A stretch of DNA of 64,000 nt from an uncultured Erysipelotrichaceae bacterium. GTDB lineage: Bacteria; Bacillota_I; Bacilli_A; Erysipelotrichales; Coprobacillaceae. The translations under genes were made by a program, and so were the position numbers. The stretch is from positions 25,263 to 89,262 of the forward strand of contig UPXV01000004.1 of the NCBI GenBank assembly GCA_900538465.1, read 5' to 3'. Of this stretch, positions 42,397 through 51,720 are shown in pieces. Each line of letters starts with the position of its first letter. Within the stretch, counting starts at the first letter, position 1. The notes under the pieces are model-generated. The model was given only the letters and a program-made list of their open reading frames with translations. It was not told the DNA's origin and searched no databases.

Positions 42397-44239
42397 GAAA
42401 AAGATATTGCAACCAACATTGGGAAAAAAGATATTTATTATCTTAATGTTAAGTTTTTGTTTGGTGAATATGATTAATGTATCATTGGATTATAATCGTG
42501 AAAAATATCATGCTTTTGAAAATTTAAATAATAGTTATTTGAATGCCTTGGCTTATCATATTTCAAGTGATTTTCAAACGAAGTATGAGACTTTAGATGA
42601 ACCGTTTTTTCAAGATATTCAAGAATCATTGATGAATGGGGAAGATGAATATACAAAACATGCTTTGATTTTAGATAATGATTTAAATGTTATTTATGAT
42701 CAACAGGCAATAAAGAAACCCACTCTATATTTAACTCAATTTCAACCATATTTAGAGATGGAAAATCATATTGTTTATGCATTTTCATTAGAAACAATGG
42801 ATACAAAAACTTTGGAAGAATTAGAAAAGACACTTAAAGAGGTATTTCATGAAAACACATTAAGCATAGATATTGCATCTTCTACATATACATCACAAAA
42901 AGAAAATCAGAAGTCATTTGAAATTAATGATATTACCTATCTTTGTATAAATAGTCATATTTTTATTGATAATAAAGAAGAAAATCAAGAAATAGAAAGT
43001 TTGTATTTTGATTCTTATAAAAGTTTAAATATGATGATGTCAATTTCAAAATTTTATCCTGGTGGTGAAATGGGAACACATTTTCTAGATATTCAAGAAA
43101 TAAAGAAGAATGTTATTGATAGTTTACAACCACTTATACCAGAGAGAAATCATTATTTATCATCAGTTGAGAATCAATTTGAAAAAGATAAAACTTTATA
43201 TATGATAACAGGACAACCGCTTATTAAAAAAGGAGCAATTGTAAATGAATATGGTGAATATAATAAGGATGATTGTTTAGGATATATTGTTTTTTATGAT
43301 TATGATTATCAAGCTATTGATAGAATTATGGATACTGTTATTAAATCCAAAGTTCCTATTTATGGTACTTCATTGATTGCGTGTTTCATTATTTCTATGA
43401 TATTATCTTATCTTTTAACCAAGAAGATTAAAAAAATAGATCAAAGTATGCTTGCTATTGCAAATAATCAATTTGATATTTATTTAGATGAAAGTTCTAA
43501 TGATGAACTTGGAACTTTGTCTCATAACATTAATCATATGAGTCAACAATTAAAACAAACTATTGATCAATTAAGTAATGAGATTGATCATGTGAAACAA
43601 TTAGAATCAGTAAGAAAAGAATTTATTGCTAATTTTACACATGAGATAAAAACACCATTAGGGATTATTAATGGATATATTGAACTGATTGAAGTGACAG
43701 ATGATGAGGATAAGAAGCAAGAATATTTAAAAGCTATTAATCAAGAAACTGATCATATTAATGAATTGGTATTAGCTATGTTAGAATTATCAAGATTAGA
43801 ATCAGGTCATGTGGAATTGAAGAGACAAGATATTGATTTAGAGGATATGCTTTCTACGATCATTGAAGAATTTGCTCCATTACTAGAAAAAAAGCAAATA
43901 CAAATTAGTATGGAAGGTAATTTTCCTCATATTGAAGCAGATGTTCAAGAAATGCAAATTGTTTTTAAAAATTTCATTAGTAATGCTATCAAACATACAT
44001 CGGTTGAAGGACATATCTATATTCTTTATCATAATGATTTATTATCTTTTGAAAATGAAGGTGAACATTTGAGTGATAAGCAAAAAGAGAAAATATGGGA
44101 TACTTATGTATCGAGTGATAGAGAAGGAACAGGATTAGGTTTAGCAATTTGTAAAACAATTTTAGATTTACATGGTTTTTCATATGATGTACAAAATACA
44201 GAAAGAGGAGTTTCATTCCAAATAAAAATAGGAGTGTAA
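42377..44239 (+). CDS. Sensor histidine kinase 3
   Basis: This 620-residue kinase has membrane helices at about 18-36 and 330-352 around a large external domain, then HAMP, HisKA with His422 in ANFTHEIKTPLGI, and HATPase_c with EGTGLGLAIC. It resembles kinase 2 throughout its cytoplasmic half. ATG 42377 sits in the end of response regulator 2 and overlaps it by 20 bp, so the two are a coupled pair. The stop codon lies at the insertion point of the IS element. Confidence 0.9.
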   Translation: MKMKINKKKILQPTLGKKIFIILMLSFCLVNMINVSLDYNREKYHAFENLNNSYLNALAYHISSDFQTKYETLDEPFFQDIQESLMNGEDEYTKHALILDNDLNVIYDQQAIKKPTLYLTQFQPYLEMENHIVYAFSLETMDTKTLEELEKTLKEVFHENTLSIDIASSTYTSQKENQKSFEINDITYLCINSHIFIDNKEENQEIESLYFDSYKSLNMMMSISKFYPGGEMGTHFLDIQEIKKNVIDSLQPLIPERNHYLSSVENQFEKDKTLYMITGQPLIKKGAIVNEYGEYNKDDCLGYIVFYDYDYQAIDRIMDTVIKSKVPIYGTSLIACFIISMILSYLLTKKIKKIDQSMLAIANNQFDIYLDESSNDELGTLSHNINHMSQQLKQTIDQLSNEIDHVKQLESVRKEFIANFTHEIKTPLGIINGYIELIEVTDDEDKKQEYLKAINQETDHINELVLAMLELSRLESGHVELKRQDIDLEDMLSTIIEEFAPLLEKKQIQISMEGNFPHIEADVQEMQIVFKNFISNAIKHTSVEGHIYILYHNDLLSFENEGEHLSDKQKEKIWDTYVSSDREGTGLGLAICKTILDLHGFSYDVQNTERGVSFQIKIGV

Positions 44240-44241
44240 CT

Positions 44242-44269
44242 GAGATCACTGAAAAAGTGTTCTCTTTTT
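44242..44269 (+). terminator. Terminator-like hairpin at the left IS end
   Basis: GAGATCACT and AGTGTTCTC (44242-44250 with 44256-44264) pair with one mismatch and are followed by TTTTT. It may replace the split terminator and also shield the transposase from read-through. Confidence 0.55.
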
Positions 44270-44312
44270 CTATAGAAAAAGTACCCTCATAGTAGGATTT
44301 TATGTGAAAATA

Positions 44313-44321
44313 TGATATAAT
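44313..44321 (+). promoter_or_regulatory. Transposase promoter -10
   Basis: TGATATAAT is an extended -10 box 30 bp before the transposase ATG. An AAAAGGAG site follows. Confidence 0.5.
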
Positions 44322-44351
44322 AGTAAGTGTATAAAAGGAGTTGAATGAGTC

Positions 44352-45908
44352 ATGCTAAAAGAATGTGAACAACTAAACTTGGATTTCAGTGAACATAGTG
44401 CTTTATATGATATTTTAATTGAAAAGGACAATTTATGGAGACAGCTTAATGAAAGAGTTGACTTCTCTTTTGTAGTGGATTTATTAAGAGATAAGTATTC
44501 TTCTACAATGGGAAGAACTGCTGTAGATGTTGTAAGGATGTTTAAATATCTTCTTTTAAAAAATTATTATCATATATCTGATGTTGGGTTAGTAGAACGT
44601 ACTCGTACTGATCTTTTGTTCAAATACTTTTTAGGGTATGCGCCTGAAGAAACAAAATTGATTAGTCCAAGTCTTTTGACTGTATTCCGCAGAGAACGTC
44701 TTGTTGAATTTGTAGAAGATCAAAACGGAAATAAAGTTCCAAAAGATGATAAAACTGAAGATTTAATGGATGCATTAATAAATAAAACTATAGAACTTGC
44801 ATTAGAAAGCGGAGTCATCAGTGTCAAGAATATGTTGATTGCTGATTCTACTCATTCAAATTCTTTATATTCACATATTTCTCCAAGAGAAATGCTTATT
44901 CGTCAGGCAAAAACTTTGAGAAAACTAGTTTATGATATTGACGAAACTATGAAAAATAAAATGCCTAAAAAAAGAGAAACAAGCGGATTACTTGAAGATC
45001 AGATTGATTATACAAAAGAACTTCTTGATCTAGTTAAGAAAGATGAAAAATTCACACATGTGCCAGTTATCAAGGAACAAATTGATTATCTGGAAGAAAT
45101 CATTAGCGATACTGAAACAGAAATTGAATACTCAAGAGACAATGAAGAAAAGGTGGGACATAAAACATCTGACACATCATTTTTTGGATACAAAACCCAC
45201 ATTGCAATGACGCCAGAAAGAATCATTACAGCTGCAGTTGTAACTACAGGAGAAAGACATGATGGCAAACAGTTAAAAAAATTAATTGAAAAGAGTCGAA
45301 AAGCTGGAATAAAAGTAGAAGCAATTATTGGAGATGGAGCATACTCAGAAGAAGAGAATCTAGAATACTGCAAAGAAGAACATATTAAGAACGTAAGCAA
45401 ATTGAGCGGTACAGTTCTTCATGGGAACAGAAGAAAAAAAGAGGAATTTGAATATAATAAAGATGCGAAAATGTATGTATGCAAAGCAGGTCATATGGCA
45501 ATCAAGAAAACACATCAAAAAGGAAATAAGCACAATAATTATTCAGAAGTGGATAATTATCATTTTGATGTAGAAAAATGCAAACATTGTCTATTTAAAG
45601 AAGGGTGTTATAAAGATGGAGCAAAATCAAAAACATATAGCGTGACAATAAAAAAAGAAATTCACACTGATCAGATGAAATACATGGAGAGTGAGGAATT
45701 TAGTGAATTGTATAAAAACAGATATATGATAGAAGCTAAAAATGGAGAACTGAAAACTGCACATGATTATGATCAAAGTAATGCTTGTGGAATAAGTGGC
45801 ATGACAATACAAGGGGCTACTACGCTCTTTTTAGTGAATATGAAAAGGATTATTAAGCTAGAAAAACAGAAAAAGGCAAAAGATAATGAAAGAGAAGCAA
45901 TAAAATAA
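44352..45908 (+). CDS. IS1182-family transposase
   Basis: This 518-residue DDE transposase has the IS1182 N-terminal DUF772 block (SSTMGRTAVDVVRMFKYLLL, RTRTDLLFKYFLGY, PSLLTVFRRERL) and a catalytic core with Asp in MLIADSTHSNS, Asp in AIIGDGAYSEEEN and Glu in RYMIEAKNGELK. A zinc-ribbon-like Cys cluster lies between them (VCKAGH, CKHCLFKEGC). The length is normal and the frame is unbroken, so it may be active. Confidence 0.94.
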   Translation: MLKECEQLNLDFSEHSALYDILIEKDNLWRQLNERVDFSFVVDLLRDKYSSTMGRTAVDVVRMFKYLLLKNYYHISDVGLVERTRTDLLFKYFLGYAPEETKLISPSLLTVFRRERLVEFVEDQNGNKVPKDDKTEDLMDALINKTIELALESGVISVKNMLIADSTHSNSLYSHISPREMLIRQAKTLRKLVYDIDETMKNKMPKKRETSGLLEDQIDYTKELLDLVKKDEKFTHVPVIKEQIDYLEEIISDTETEIEYSRDNEEKVGHKTSDTSFFGYKTHIAMTPERIITAAVVTTGERHDGKQLKKLIEKSRKAGIKVEAIIGDGAYSEEENLEYCKEEHIKNVSKLSGTVLHGNRRKKEEFEYNKDAKMYVCKAGHMAIKKTHQKGNKHNNYSEVDNYHFDVEKCKHCLFKEGCYKDGAKSKTYSVTIKKEIHTDQMKYMESEEFSELYKNRYMIEAKNGELKTAHDYDQSNACGISGMTIQGATTLFLVNMKRIIKLEKQKKAKDNEREAIK

Positions 45909-45948
45909 AGATGTTTATACCTGAATATACAAATAATAGCTAAAAATA

Positions 45949-45982
45949 GGAACGATTGAATGTTTTACTCAATCGTTCCTTT
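45949..45982 (+). terminator. Terminator of the transposase
   Basis: A perfect 11-bp stem GGAACGATTGA/TCAATCGTTCC (45949-45959 with 45969-45979) is followed by only three T residues. Confidence 0.65.
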
Positions 45983-46060
45983 AAAAAGTTATTCTTTTTC
46001 AGTATTCTCAGTGTAACTCCTTTTTTTATAATTATAAATATGCTTTTTGCAAATTTATAA

Positions 46061-46088
46061 TTGAATGATTCGCAGGATATGATATAAT
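46061..46088 (+). promoter_or_regulatory. Promoter of the unknown 492-residue gene
   Basis: TTGAAT (46061-46066), 16 bp, TATAAT (46083-46088) with an extended TG. Confidence 0.6.
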
Positions 46089-46123
46089 TTGCTTATAGAA
46101 AATTTTAAAAAAGGAGGATATTT

Positions 46124-47602
46124 ATGGGTGCATTTGTGGGAATTTATAGTGATGAGTGTCAAATTATAAAAGGGAAAGAGGAAGAGTTTAAAGAGAGGAT
46201 AAAACATTTATTTTATGCTGGAGGAATGATGGATTGTGTTTATATTCCATGGGGAAATGATAGGTATATTACTTTGTTAAAAGAAATGAGCAAAGAAGAT
46301 GATTGCCTTATGTTTGATTATAATTATTTTGAGGATTCTCAATGGGAAACAGCTGGATTTAATGAAAAAGATTTAAAAGTTTTTTCTAACAAGGTGGGTA
46401 ATAGTGTTTTTTGTTTTGTCATGATAGCTGCTTATACTTTACAAAGTTTGTATAGTGATGGTGATGTTTTTGTAAAAAAAGATGATATGCCTCTTCAATT
46501 AGAGGTTGCACTGAGTGTAGGATGGATCAATTATTTATTTCATGAAGAGTATTGTTTTCATACTTGGGATCGTTTTAAAGGATTTCTTTTAAGTGGTGAT
46601 AGGGATTATGTTCCATGTGACTATCATATATATTTTACAGTTGATTCTATGGGTATTTATCCGATTATTTCAAATTATGAATTGATGATTTTGAAAAAGG
46701 GGCTAGATAATATTGTAGAAGAATTATCTTATGATGGAAAAACAAGTCGAGTTTGTATGTTTTTTTATATATTAGAACAAATTAAACCTATTATTATGAG
46801 TTATAAAGAACAGTCAAAAGAAAAGGAAAATGAACAAATAAATAAACTTATAAATATTGTGAATCAATTTATTGAAGATAATGATTTATTTAAAAAGGAA
46901 TTACGTAGTGATGAGAAACTCATTCAATTAAAAGTCTTTATACAAATGATGGATTCTCCAGTTATTACATTAAAAGCAATAAGTGAAGTCTATGATGTTG
47001 ATTTTTGGAATCTTTATGATCAAATCAAAAATTGTCATAGAGTCTATGAAAAAGATGATGAATTGTTAACTGTTCCTATTGAAAAAATAACAACATCAGA
47101 TTTTTTGAATAAAGATATAGACCAATTTATTTATTTTTATAAAAATGATGGAAAAATACAATTTACAAAAGAACTTGAAGATTGGTTTCAAGAGTTAAAA
47201 TGTCAGTTTGAAAAAATAATGAATGGTGAAAAAATAACTCCTTATAATACCATGGATTGGGTAATGGATATTATTTTATATGCAAATGATCATTATGGAA
47301 GAATATATCCATTTGAATCTTTTGTTTTTGAAACATTATCTTCAAGTAATAATGAAAAATATATAGCTTTATGGCAACTATTAAATGATATGTGTCATGA
47401 TCCTCAAATGTTAGAGATAGGCAAAGTTATTTTTGAGGATGATAATTGTGGCTATAAATATTATAATGAAAAAAGACACGAATTTAGCGGATGGAGTATA
47501 ATTCCAAGAGATAAGAAGTTCAATGAAGCACGTCAAAAGATAAGAAGGTATTTAGCTTTAATCGCAAATAAAGATTTGAGAAGGCGTGTATTTGGGTTTT
47601 GA
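46124..47602 (+). CDS. Unknown 492-residue protein
   Basis: I do not recognise this protein. It is soluble and rich in acidic and aromatic residues, with no signal peptide, membrane helix or repeated motif. The early segment GIYSDECQIIKGKEEEFKER and the late WSIIPRDKKFNEARQKIRRY look well structured. It has a good promoter, an AAGGAGG site and a strong terminator, so it is a real single-gene unit. It follows the IS1182 element directly and precedes another unknown gene. No function can be proposed from the sequence. Confidence 0.75.
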   Translation: MGAFVGIYSDECQIIKGKEEEFKERIKHLFYAGGMMDCVYIPWGNDRYITLLKEMSKEDDCLMFDYNYFEDSQWETAGFNEKDLKVFSNKVGNSVFCFVMIAAYTLQSLYSDGDVFVKKDDMPLQLEVALSVGWINYLFHEEYCFHTWDRFKGFLLSGDRDYVPCDYHIYFTVDSMGIYPIISNYELMILKKGLDNIVEELSYDGKTSRVCMFFYILEQIKPIIMSYKEQSKEKENEQINKLINIVNQFIEDNDLFKKELRSDEKLIQLKVFIQMMDSPVITLKAISEVYDVDFWNLYDQIKNCHRVYEKDDELLTVPIEKITTSDFLNKDIDQFIYFYKNDGKIQFTKELEDWFQELKCQFEKIMNGEKITPYNTMDWVMDIILYANDHYGRIYPFESFVFETLSSSNNEKYIALWQLLNDMCHDPQMLEIGKVIFEDDNCGYKYYNEKRHEFSGWSIIPRDKKFNEARQKIRRYLALIANKDLRRRVFGF

Positions 47603-47611
47603 TTCTATTTA

Positions 47612-47640
47612 GAAATAGCGAAATTGCTATTTCTTTTTTA
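47612..47640 (+). terminator. Terminator of the 492-residue gene
   Basis: A perfect 8-bp stem GAAATAGC/GCTATTTC (47612-47619 with 47626-47633) is followed by six T residues. Confidence 0.85.
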
Positions 47641-47646
47641 TTTATC

Positions 47647-47675
47647 TTGAAAGAGCAGGTTATGTCGATTATAAT
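47647..47675 (+). promoter_or_regulatory. Promoter of the small membrane protein gene
   Basis: TTGAAA (47647-47652), 17 bp, TATAAT (47670-47675). Confidence 0.7.
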
Positions 47676-47699
47676 TGAATATCATGGAGGTTATTTGAT

Positions 47700-48083
47700 A
47701 TGAATAAAATTTTTGGAATAATTTTACCCTATATTATGCTTGCTTTTGTTGGAATTATAAATATTGTTGAGTTTGAATATAAAGTTATTGTAGCTGCACT
47801 TATTTTAGGCTTTCTAATTGGAATTTGGTTTTATTGTTTACATAAGAGTGAAGGAACGGTCATGATGAAATTAGGAATTGTTTTTAGTCTTATCATTTTT
47901 GTTGTTGCACTTGTTTTAGGTATGTTGAATTTACATTTAGAAGTGTTATCACAATTGTCATCAATGTTTGCAATGTTAATTGGCATGGAGTGTATGGGGT
48001 TATATATTGTTTCAAAAAATAAACCAAGATTAAATATGACTTATAGATATTCATACAGAAATAAAAGAAGAAGATATTTTTAA
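47700..48083 (+). CDS. Unknown four-helix small membrane protein
   Basis: This 127-residue protein has four membrane helices (about 5-24, 28-47, 54-76 and 82-104) and ends in a very basic, tyrosine- and arginine-rich cytoplasmic tail, YRYSYRNKRRRYF. A TTGAAA-17-TATAAT promoter and a GGAGG site support expression. I recognise no family. It has its own promoter and shares a bidirectional terminator with addA. Confidence 0.7.
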   Translation: MNKIFGIILPYIMLAFVGIINIVEFEYKVIVAALILGFLIGIWFYCLHKSEGTVMMKLGIVFSLIIFVVALVLGMLNLHLEVLSQLSSMFAMLIGMECMGLYIVSKNKPRLNMTYRYSYRNKRRRYF

Positions 48084-48094
48084 TATAAGAAATG

Positions 48095-48127
48095 AAAAGG
48101 AGTAGATTTTAGAATTCTACTCCTTTT
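48095..48127. terminator. Bidirectional terminator
   Basis: A perfect 12-bp stem AAAAGGAGTAGA/TCTACTCCTTTT (48095-48106 with 48116-48127) ends the small membrane gene and overlaps the addA 3' end. Confidence 0.85.
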
Positions 48128-51100
48128 GCAATATTTAAATAATAAACAATCGCATGAATATCTTGCTGATACATATCTTTTAAAACTTTTTGATAATAAT
48201 TTAATTGAACTTGATGTTTTTGAATGAAAGCTTCATCACTATTTTTTATAGAGACACGATCTGTTTTATAATCTAAAACATAAATTTCGTTTTGGTAGAC
48301 AAAGACTAAGTCAAATATACCATGAATAATCTGCTGTCTCTCTTGATCATAATATGAGAAAGCTTTTTCTTTGTAGATATGTTGAGCATTTTGAATCATG
48401 TGATAATAAGGACTATCAATGAAACCTTGTATTTTATCTTGATATTCTTCAAGAATTGTTTTCCCTTGTTCATCAATCAATTCTTCATCATATAATTGTT
48501 GAATCAGTGAAGGTATATCATCATCTTGAAATGATAAATAACTTAATAGGAGATGGACTAATGTTCCTTTATCACTTGCTGCTATTTGTGTTGCTTCATC
48601 AGGTGATGTTAATGATAGATAGTGATCATCTTCTATTTTTTGTAATTGTGTTACAGCCATTGTAAGAGGCTCTTGTATGTCATAAGGATAAACATAATCA
48701 CGATAATGAGATTGGATAGTGCCATCAATGACTTTGTTTTCATAAGTAACTTGTGGAATAGTTTGCTCGATTTCATGATCTGTTGTAAGAGTTAATGAAA
48801 ACATAGCATGTTCGGTTGAATCAAATGTCATGTGTTTTTCAAAATGATATTTTTCTAATTGTTGCGCTCTTGGTTTTAAGGCTTCAATGTTTTGACATTG
48901 TTGTATAATCATTGGATGACGTAACACAGCTGATAATACCCAAGTTAAATAGTTGTTTGTTTTTCTTAAGCGATCATATAATAAAATATGTTGAGCATTT
49001 TCACGATGATATATATCAGGATCTTCGTTGACTAAAAGTTTCTCTTGGATTGCAGTGATTTCATCAATATTCTTTATAACACCAGTTAAAATGAGTTTTT
49101 GTGAAGCACGTGTTAATGCGACGTACAAAATACGCATTTCCTCATTTACTGATTCATCCAGTTGACGTCTTGCTATCATATTACGATAACAGTTTTCATA
49201 TTCAACCGTTATATCTTCTATTTCATCAGTTGAGACTTTCACTCTTGGTTTCATTGCAATTCCAAGACGTTTATCAATCATAAGACGTTCTTTGCTATCT
49301 TGGGTATTAAATTGTTTATGCATGTTACAAACAAAAACAATAGGGAATTCTAGACCTTTGGATTTATGAATTGTCATAAACTCGACGTAATTATCACTTC
49401 CCGAAGATGAATTGGCAGGAGCATAATCAGATGAGTTGCTCAAAGCCTCTATCAATTCATCAAGATAAGGTGCTTGTTCTTGGATTTGTAAAATAATATC
49501 TAAGAATAATTCTAGATTTGCTTTTCTTTGAGCACCATTAATCATTTGAGCAACAAACAATGGGTAGTCCGTCACTTCATAAATTTTTTTCATCAATTCA
49601 TAAGGAGAATGTGAATAACTATAGTTTCTTAGTTCTTCATAGACTTCTAAAAATTGAAGAATAGAAGGCTCACTAGAAACTTTTAAACATTCATAAAGTG
49701 GCGATTCTTTATCATCCTGACGAAGTCTAGCAATCATATCTAAAGGAATACAAGAGATACTATAAGGTTGCCTAAGAATACTCAGTAAAGCAACATCATC
49801 ATAAGGATTATTGATGGCTTTTAGAAAAGTCATCATATTTTCTATTTCATTAGAATTCATAAACCCTTGTGATAAAACAATATGATTAGGAATTTGATAC
49901 AAGTCAAAGACTTTTTTGAAAGTTAAGAAAGAAACAGTTGAACGCATTAAAACAACCATATCTTTATAATTAACAGGTTTTTGATTAATTTTCATTTCAT
50001 TTTTTAACTTCAATATCTTTTGCGCTACCATATGAGCTTCATACTGTTCTTTATCTAAAGAAGAAGCAGGATTATAAATATTAATTAAAATTTCAGTTGT
50101 AAGATTTTCATCTTGAAAGAAACGTGCTCTTGCTTCTTCTTTACGACCATTTTCTTTTCCTATATAATCATAGTTTAAACGTGCGCTATCATCTAAATAG
50201 TATTCCAAACCACCAATCTCTTTATCCATAATTTGATTGAAAATATAGTTAATAGAATCTAAAACAACCTTAGAAGAACGATAATTAAAAACCAAATCAA
50301 TTCTTCTTGTTTGACTCTTTTGACAATCTTCATCAGTTAAAGAAAAGGTATCATATTTATCAGAAAAGATTTGTGGATCTGCTTGTCTAAAACGATAAAT
50401 AGATTGTTTCATATCTCCTACCATAAATAAAGGGATATGTGGGTCTTGATAATTGGCAATTTTAAGTAATAAAGATTCCTGTATTTGATTCGTATCTTGA
50501 TATTCATCAACCATAATTTCTTTTAAACGATGATATAAAATATCAATAATCCCATGTTCTGGTTCTAAAAGCTCATGAGCATATCTTTCAAGATCAGAGA
50601 AATCTAATTGATTCAGTTCTTTTTTTCTTGCCTGATAAGCCATTTGAAACTGATAAAGCAGTTTCCCTTTAGACAATAACATATCAATAGCTTCATAACT
50701 CACTTTGAGTTTCTTTACAAAATCCTCTGGATTATCTTCTAAATAAGATTGAGCAGCTTTATTATAAGATGAAAAAATATCACCTTTCATCTTTGTAAAA
50801 GTTTTTTTGTATTCAGGCTCAATATCCTTCCAAGACATATTATATGATTTAGGTAAAGGTGCTTTTACCATTGAAACAAGCGTATCATATGTTAATTGTT
50901 GTTTAAAAACTTTGATTCGCTCATCTAAATAATCATAATAAGCTTCAAAAGGCACAGGTAAGGCTTGATTCTTTTCAGTTTGTTCATCAGGCCTTTCATA
51001 GAAATCAATTAAGTCATGTGTTTCACAATAATACTTTAATTCTATAAGTTTATTCATAGCCAGTACAGTTTCGTTATAAAAAATCTGTTGAAGATAGGAA

Positions 51101-51720
51101 AAGAGTGGCCAATCTTCTAGTGATGATGAGAGCGTATCGTAATTTTGAGTTTTGATTGTATCAATAAAACCATAAAAATGATCAATGGAGTGTGACATCT
51201 CATCAACTGATAAAAGTAAACTTTCAAATCCACTTAAAGAATAACCTGGAAAATATAATTCTAAGAATTGTTGAATTTCATCATTCTCAATCCATTTTTC
51301 TTCACATTCTTTTAAGACTTCTTTTTTAATAGCAGTTGGATCACTATTAATTTCAAAACCAGGCATAACATTAACAAGATATCCATACTTCATTAGCAAT
51401 AAGTTACAGAAACCATGGAAGTTCGTTATATAAGCGTGAGGAAGATGGAGAATTTGATTTTGAAGATGAGCTTTTAATTCTTCATCAATATCTGATGAGA
51501 CAATCTCATTCAATTCTTCACTTAATCTTTGTTTCATTTCATTTCCTGCAGCTTGAGTAAAAGTTAAAACAAGAAAATCAAAGATTTCATAGCCTTCTTT
51601 GAGTAGTTCAACAATACGACTAACAAGAATCTTTGTTTTTCCACTACCCGCCGGAGCACTCACAAGAATTGAGGAATCTCTTTGTTGGATCGCTTTTAAT
51701 TGTCCTTCATTAAACGGCAT
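48109..51720 (-). CDS. addA: AddA: ATP-dependent helicase/nuclease subunit A
   Basis: AddAB resects double-strand breaks and is the RecBCD equivalent of Gram-positives. This 1203-residue subunit is a UvrD-type helicase with Walker A SAPAGSGKTKILVSRI, motif II VDEYQDTN, QSIYRFRQADP, motif IV-VI segments including TIHKSKGLEFP and LYVALTRASQ, and a C-terminal PD-(D/E)XK nuclease with YVLDYKTDRVS. A GTG at 51729 is in frame, but ATG 51720 sits 8 bp after AGGAGG. It overlaps addB by 11 bp. Confidence 0.95.
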   Translation of the reverse strand: MPFNEGQLKAIQQRDSSILVSAPAGSGKTKILVSRIVELLKEGYEIFDFLVLTFTQAAGNEMKQRLSEELNEIVSSDIDEELKAHLQNQILHLPHAYITNFHGFCNLLLMKYGYLVNVMPGFEINSDPTAIKKEVLKECEEKWIENDEIQQFLELYFPGYSLSGFESLLLSVDEMSHSIDHFYGFIDTIKTQNYDTLSSSLEDWPLFSYLQQIFYNETVLAMNKLIELKYYCETHDLIDFYERPDEQTEKNQALPVPFEAYYDYLDERIKVFKQQLTYDTLVSMVKAPLPKSYNMSWKDIEPEYKKTFTKMKGDIFSSYNKAAQSYLEDNPEDFVKKLKVSYEAIDMLLSKGKLLYQFQMAYQARKKELNQLDFSDLERYAHELLEPEHGIIDILYHRLKEIMVDEYQDTNQIQESLLLKIANYQDPHIPLFMVGDMKQSIYRFRQADPQIFSDKYDTFSLTDEDCQKSQTRRIDLVFNYRSSKVVLDSINYIFNQIMDKEIGGLEYYLDDSARLNYDYIGKENGRKEEARARFFQDENLTTEILINIYNPASSLDKEQYEAHMVAQKILKLKNEMKINQKPVNYKDMVVLMRSTVSFLTFKKVFDLYQIPNHIVLSQGFMNSNEIENMMTFLKAINNPYDDVALLSILRQPYSISCIPLDMIARLRQDDKESPLYECLKVSSEPSILQFLEVYEELRNYSYSHSPYELMKKIYEVTDYPLFVAQMINGAQRKANLELFLDIILQIQEQAPYLDELIEALSNSSDYAPANSSSGSDNYVEFMTIHKSKGLEFPIVFVCNMHKQFNTQDSKERLMIDKRLGIAMKPRVKVSTDEIEDITVEYENCYRNMIARRQLDESVNEEMRILYVALTRASQKLILTGVIKNIDEITAIQEKLLVNEDPDIYHRENAQHILLYDRLRKTNNYLTWVLSAVLRHPMIIQQCQNIEALKPRAQQLEKYHFEKHMTFDSTEHAMFSLTLTTDHEIEQTIPQVTYENKVIDGTIQSHYRDYVYPYDIQEPLTMAVTQLQKIEDDHYLSLTSPDEATQIAASDKGTLVHLLLSYLSFQDDDIPSLIQQLYDEELIDEQGKTILEEYQDKIQGFIDSPYYHMIQNAQHIYKEKAFSYYDQERQQIIHGIFDLVFVYQNEIYVLDYKTDRVSIKNSDEAFIQKHQVQLNYYQKVLKDMYQQDIHAIVYYLNIAKGVEF

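Larger units (their letters stand above)
44239..46012 (+). mobile_element. IS1182-family insertion sequence
   Basis: The 1774-bp element is bounded by imperfect 19-bp terminal inverted repeats, ACTGAGATCACTGAAAAAG (44239-44257) and the complement of ACTGAGAATACTGAAAAAG (45994-46012), matching at 17 of 19. A direct repeat GTA flanks it (44236-44238, 46013-46015). Joining the flanks without the element restores a terminator AGGAGT-GTA-ACTCCT followed by seven T residues, so the element sits in the loop of the kinase 3 terminator. It has one gene and looks intact. Confidence 0.88.
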
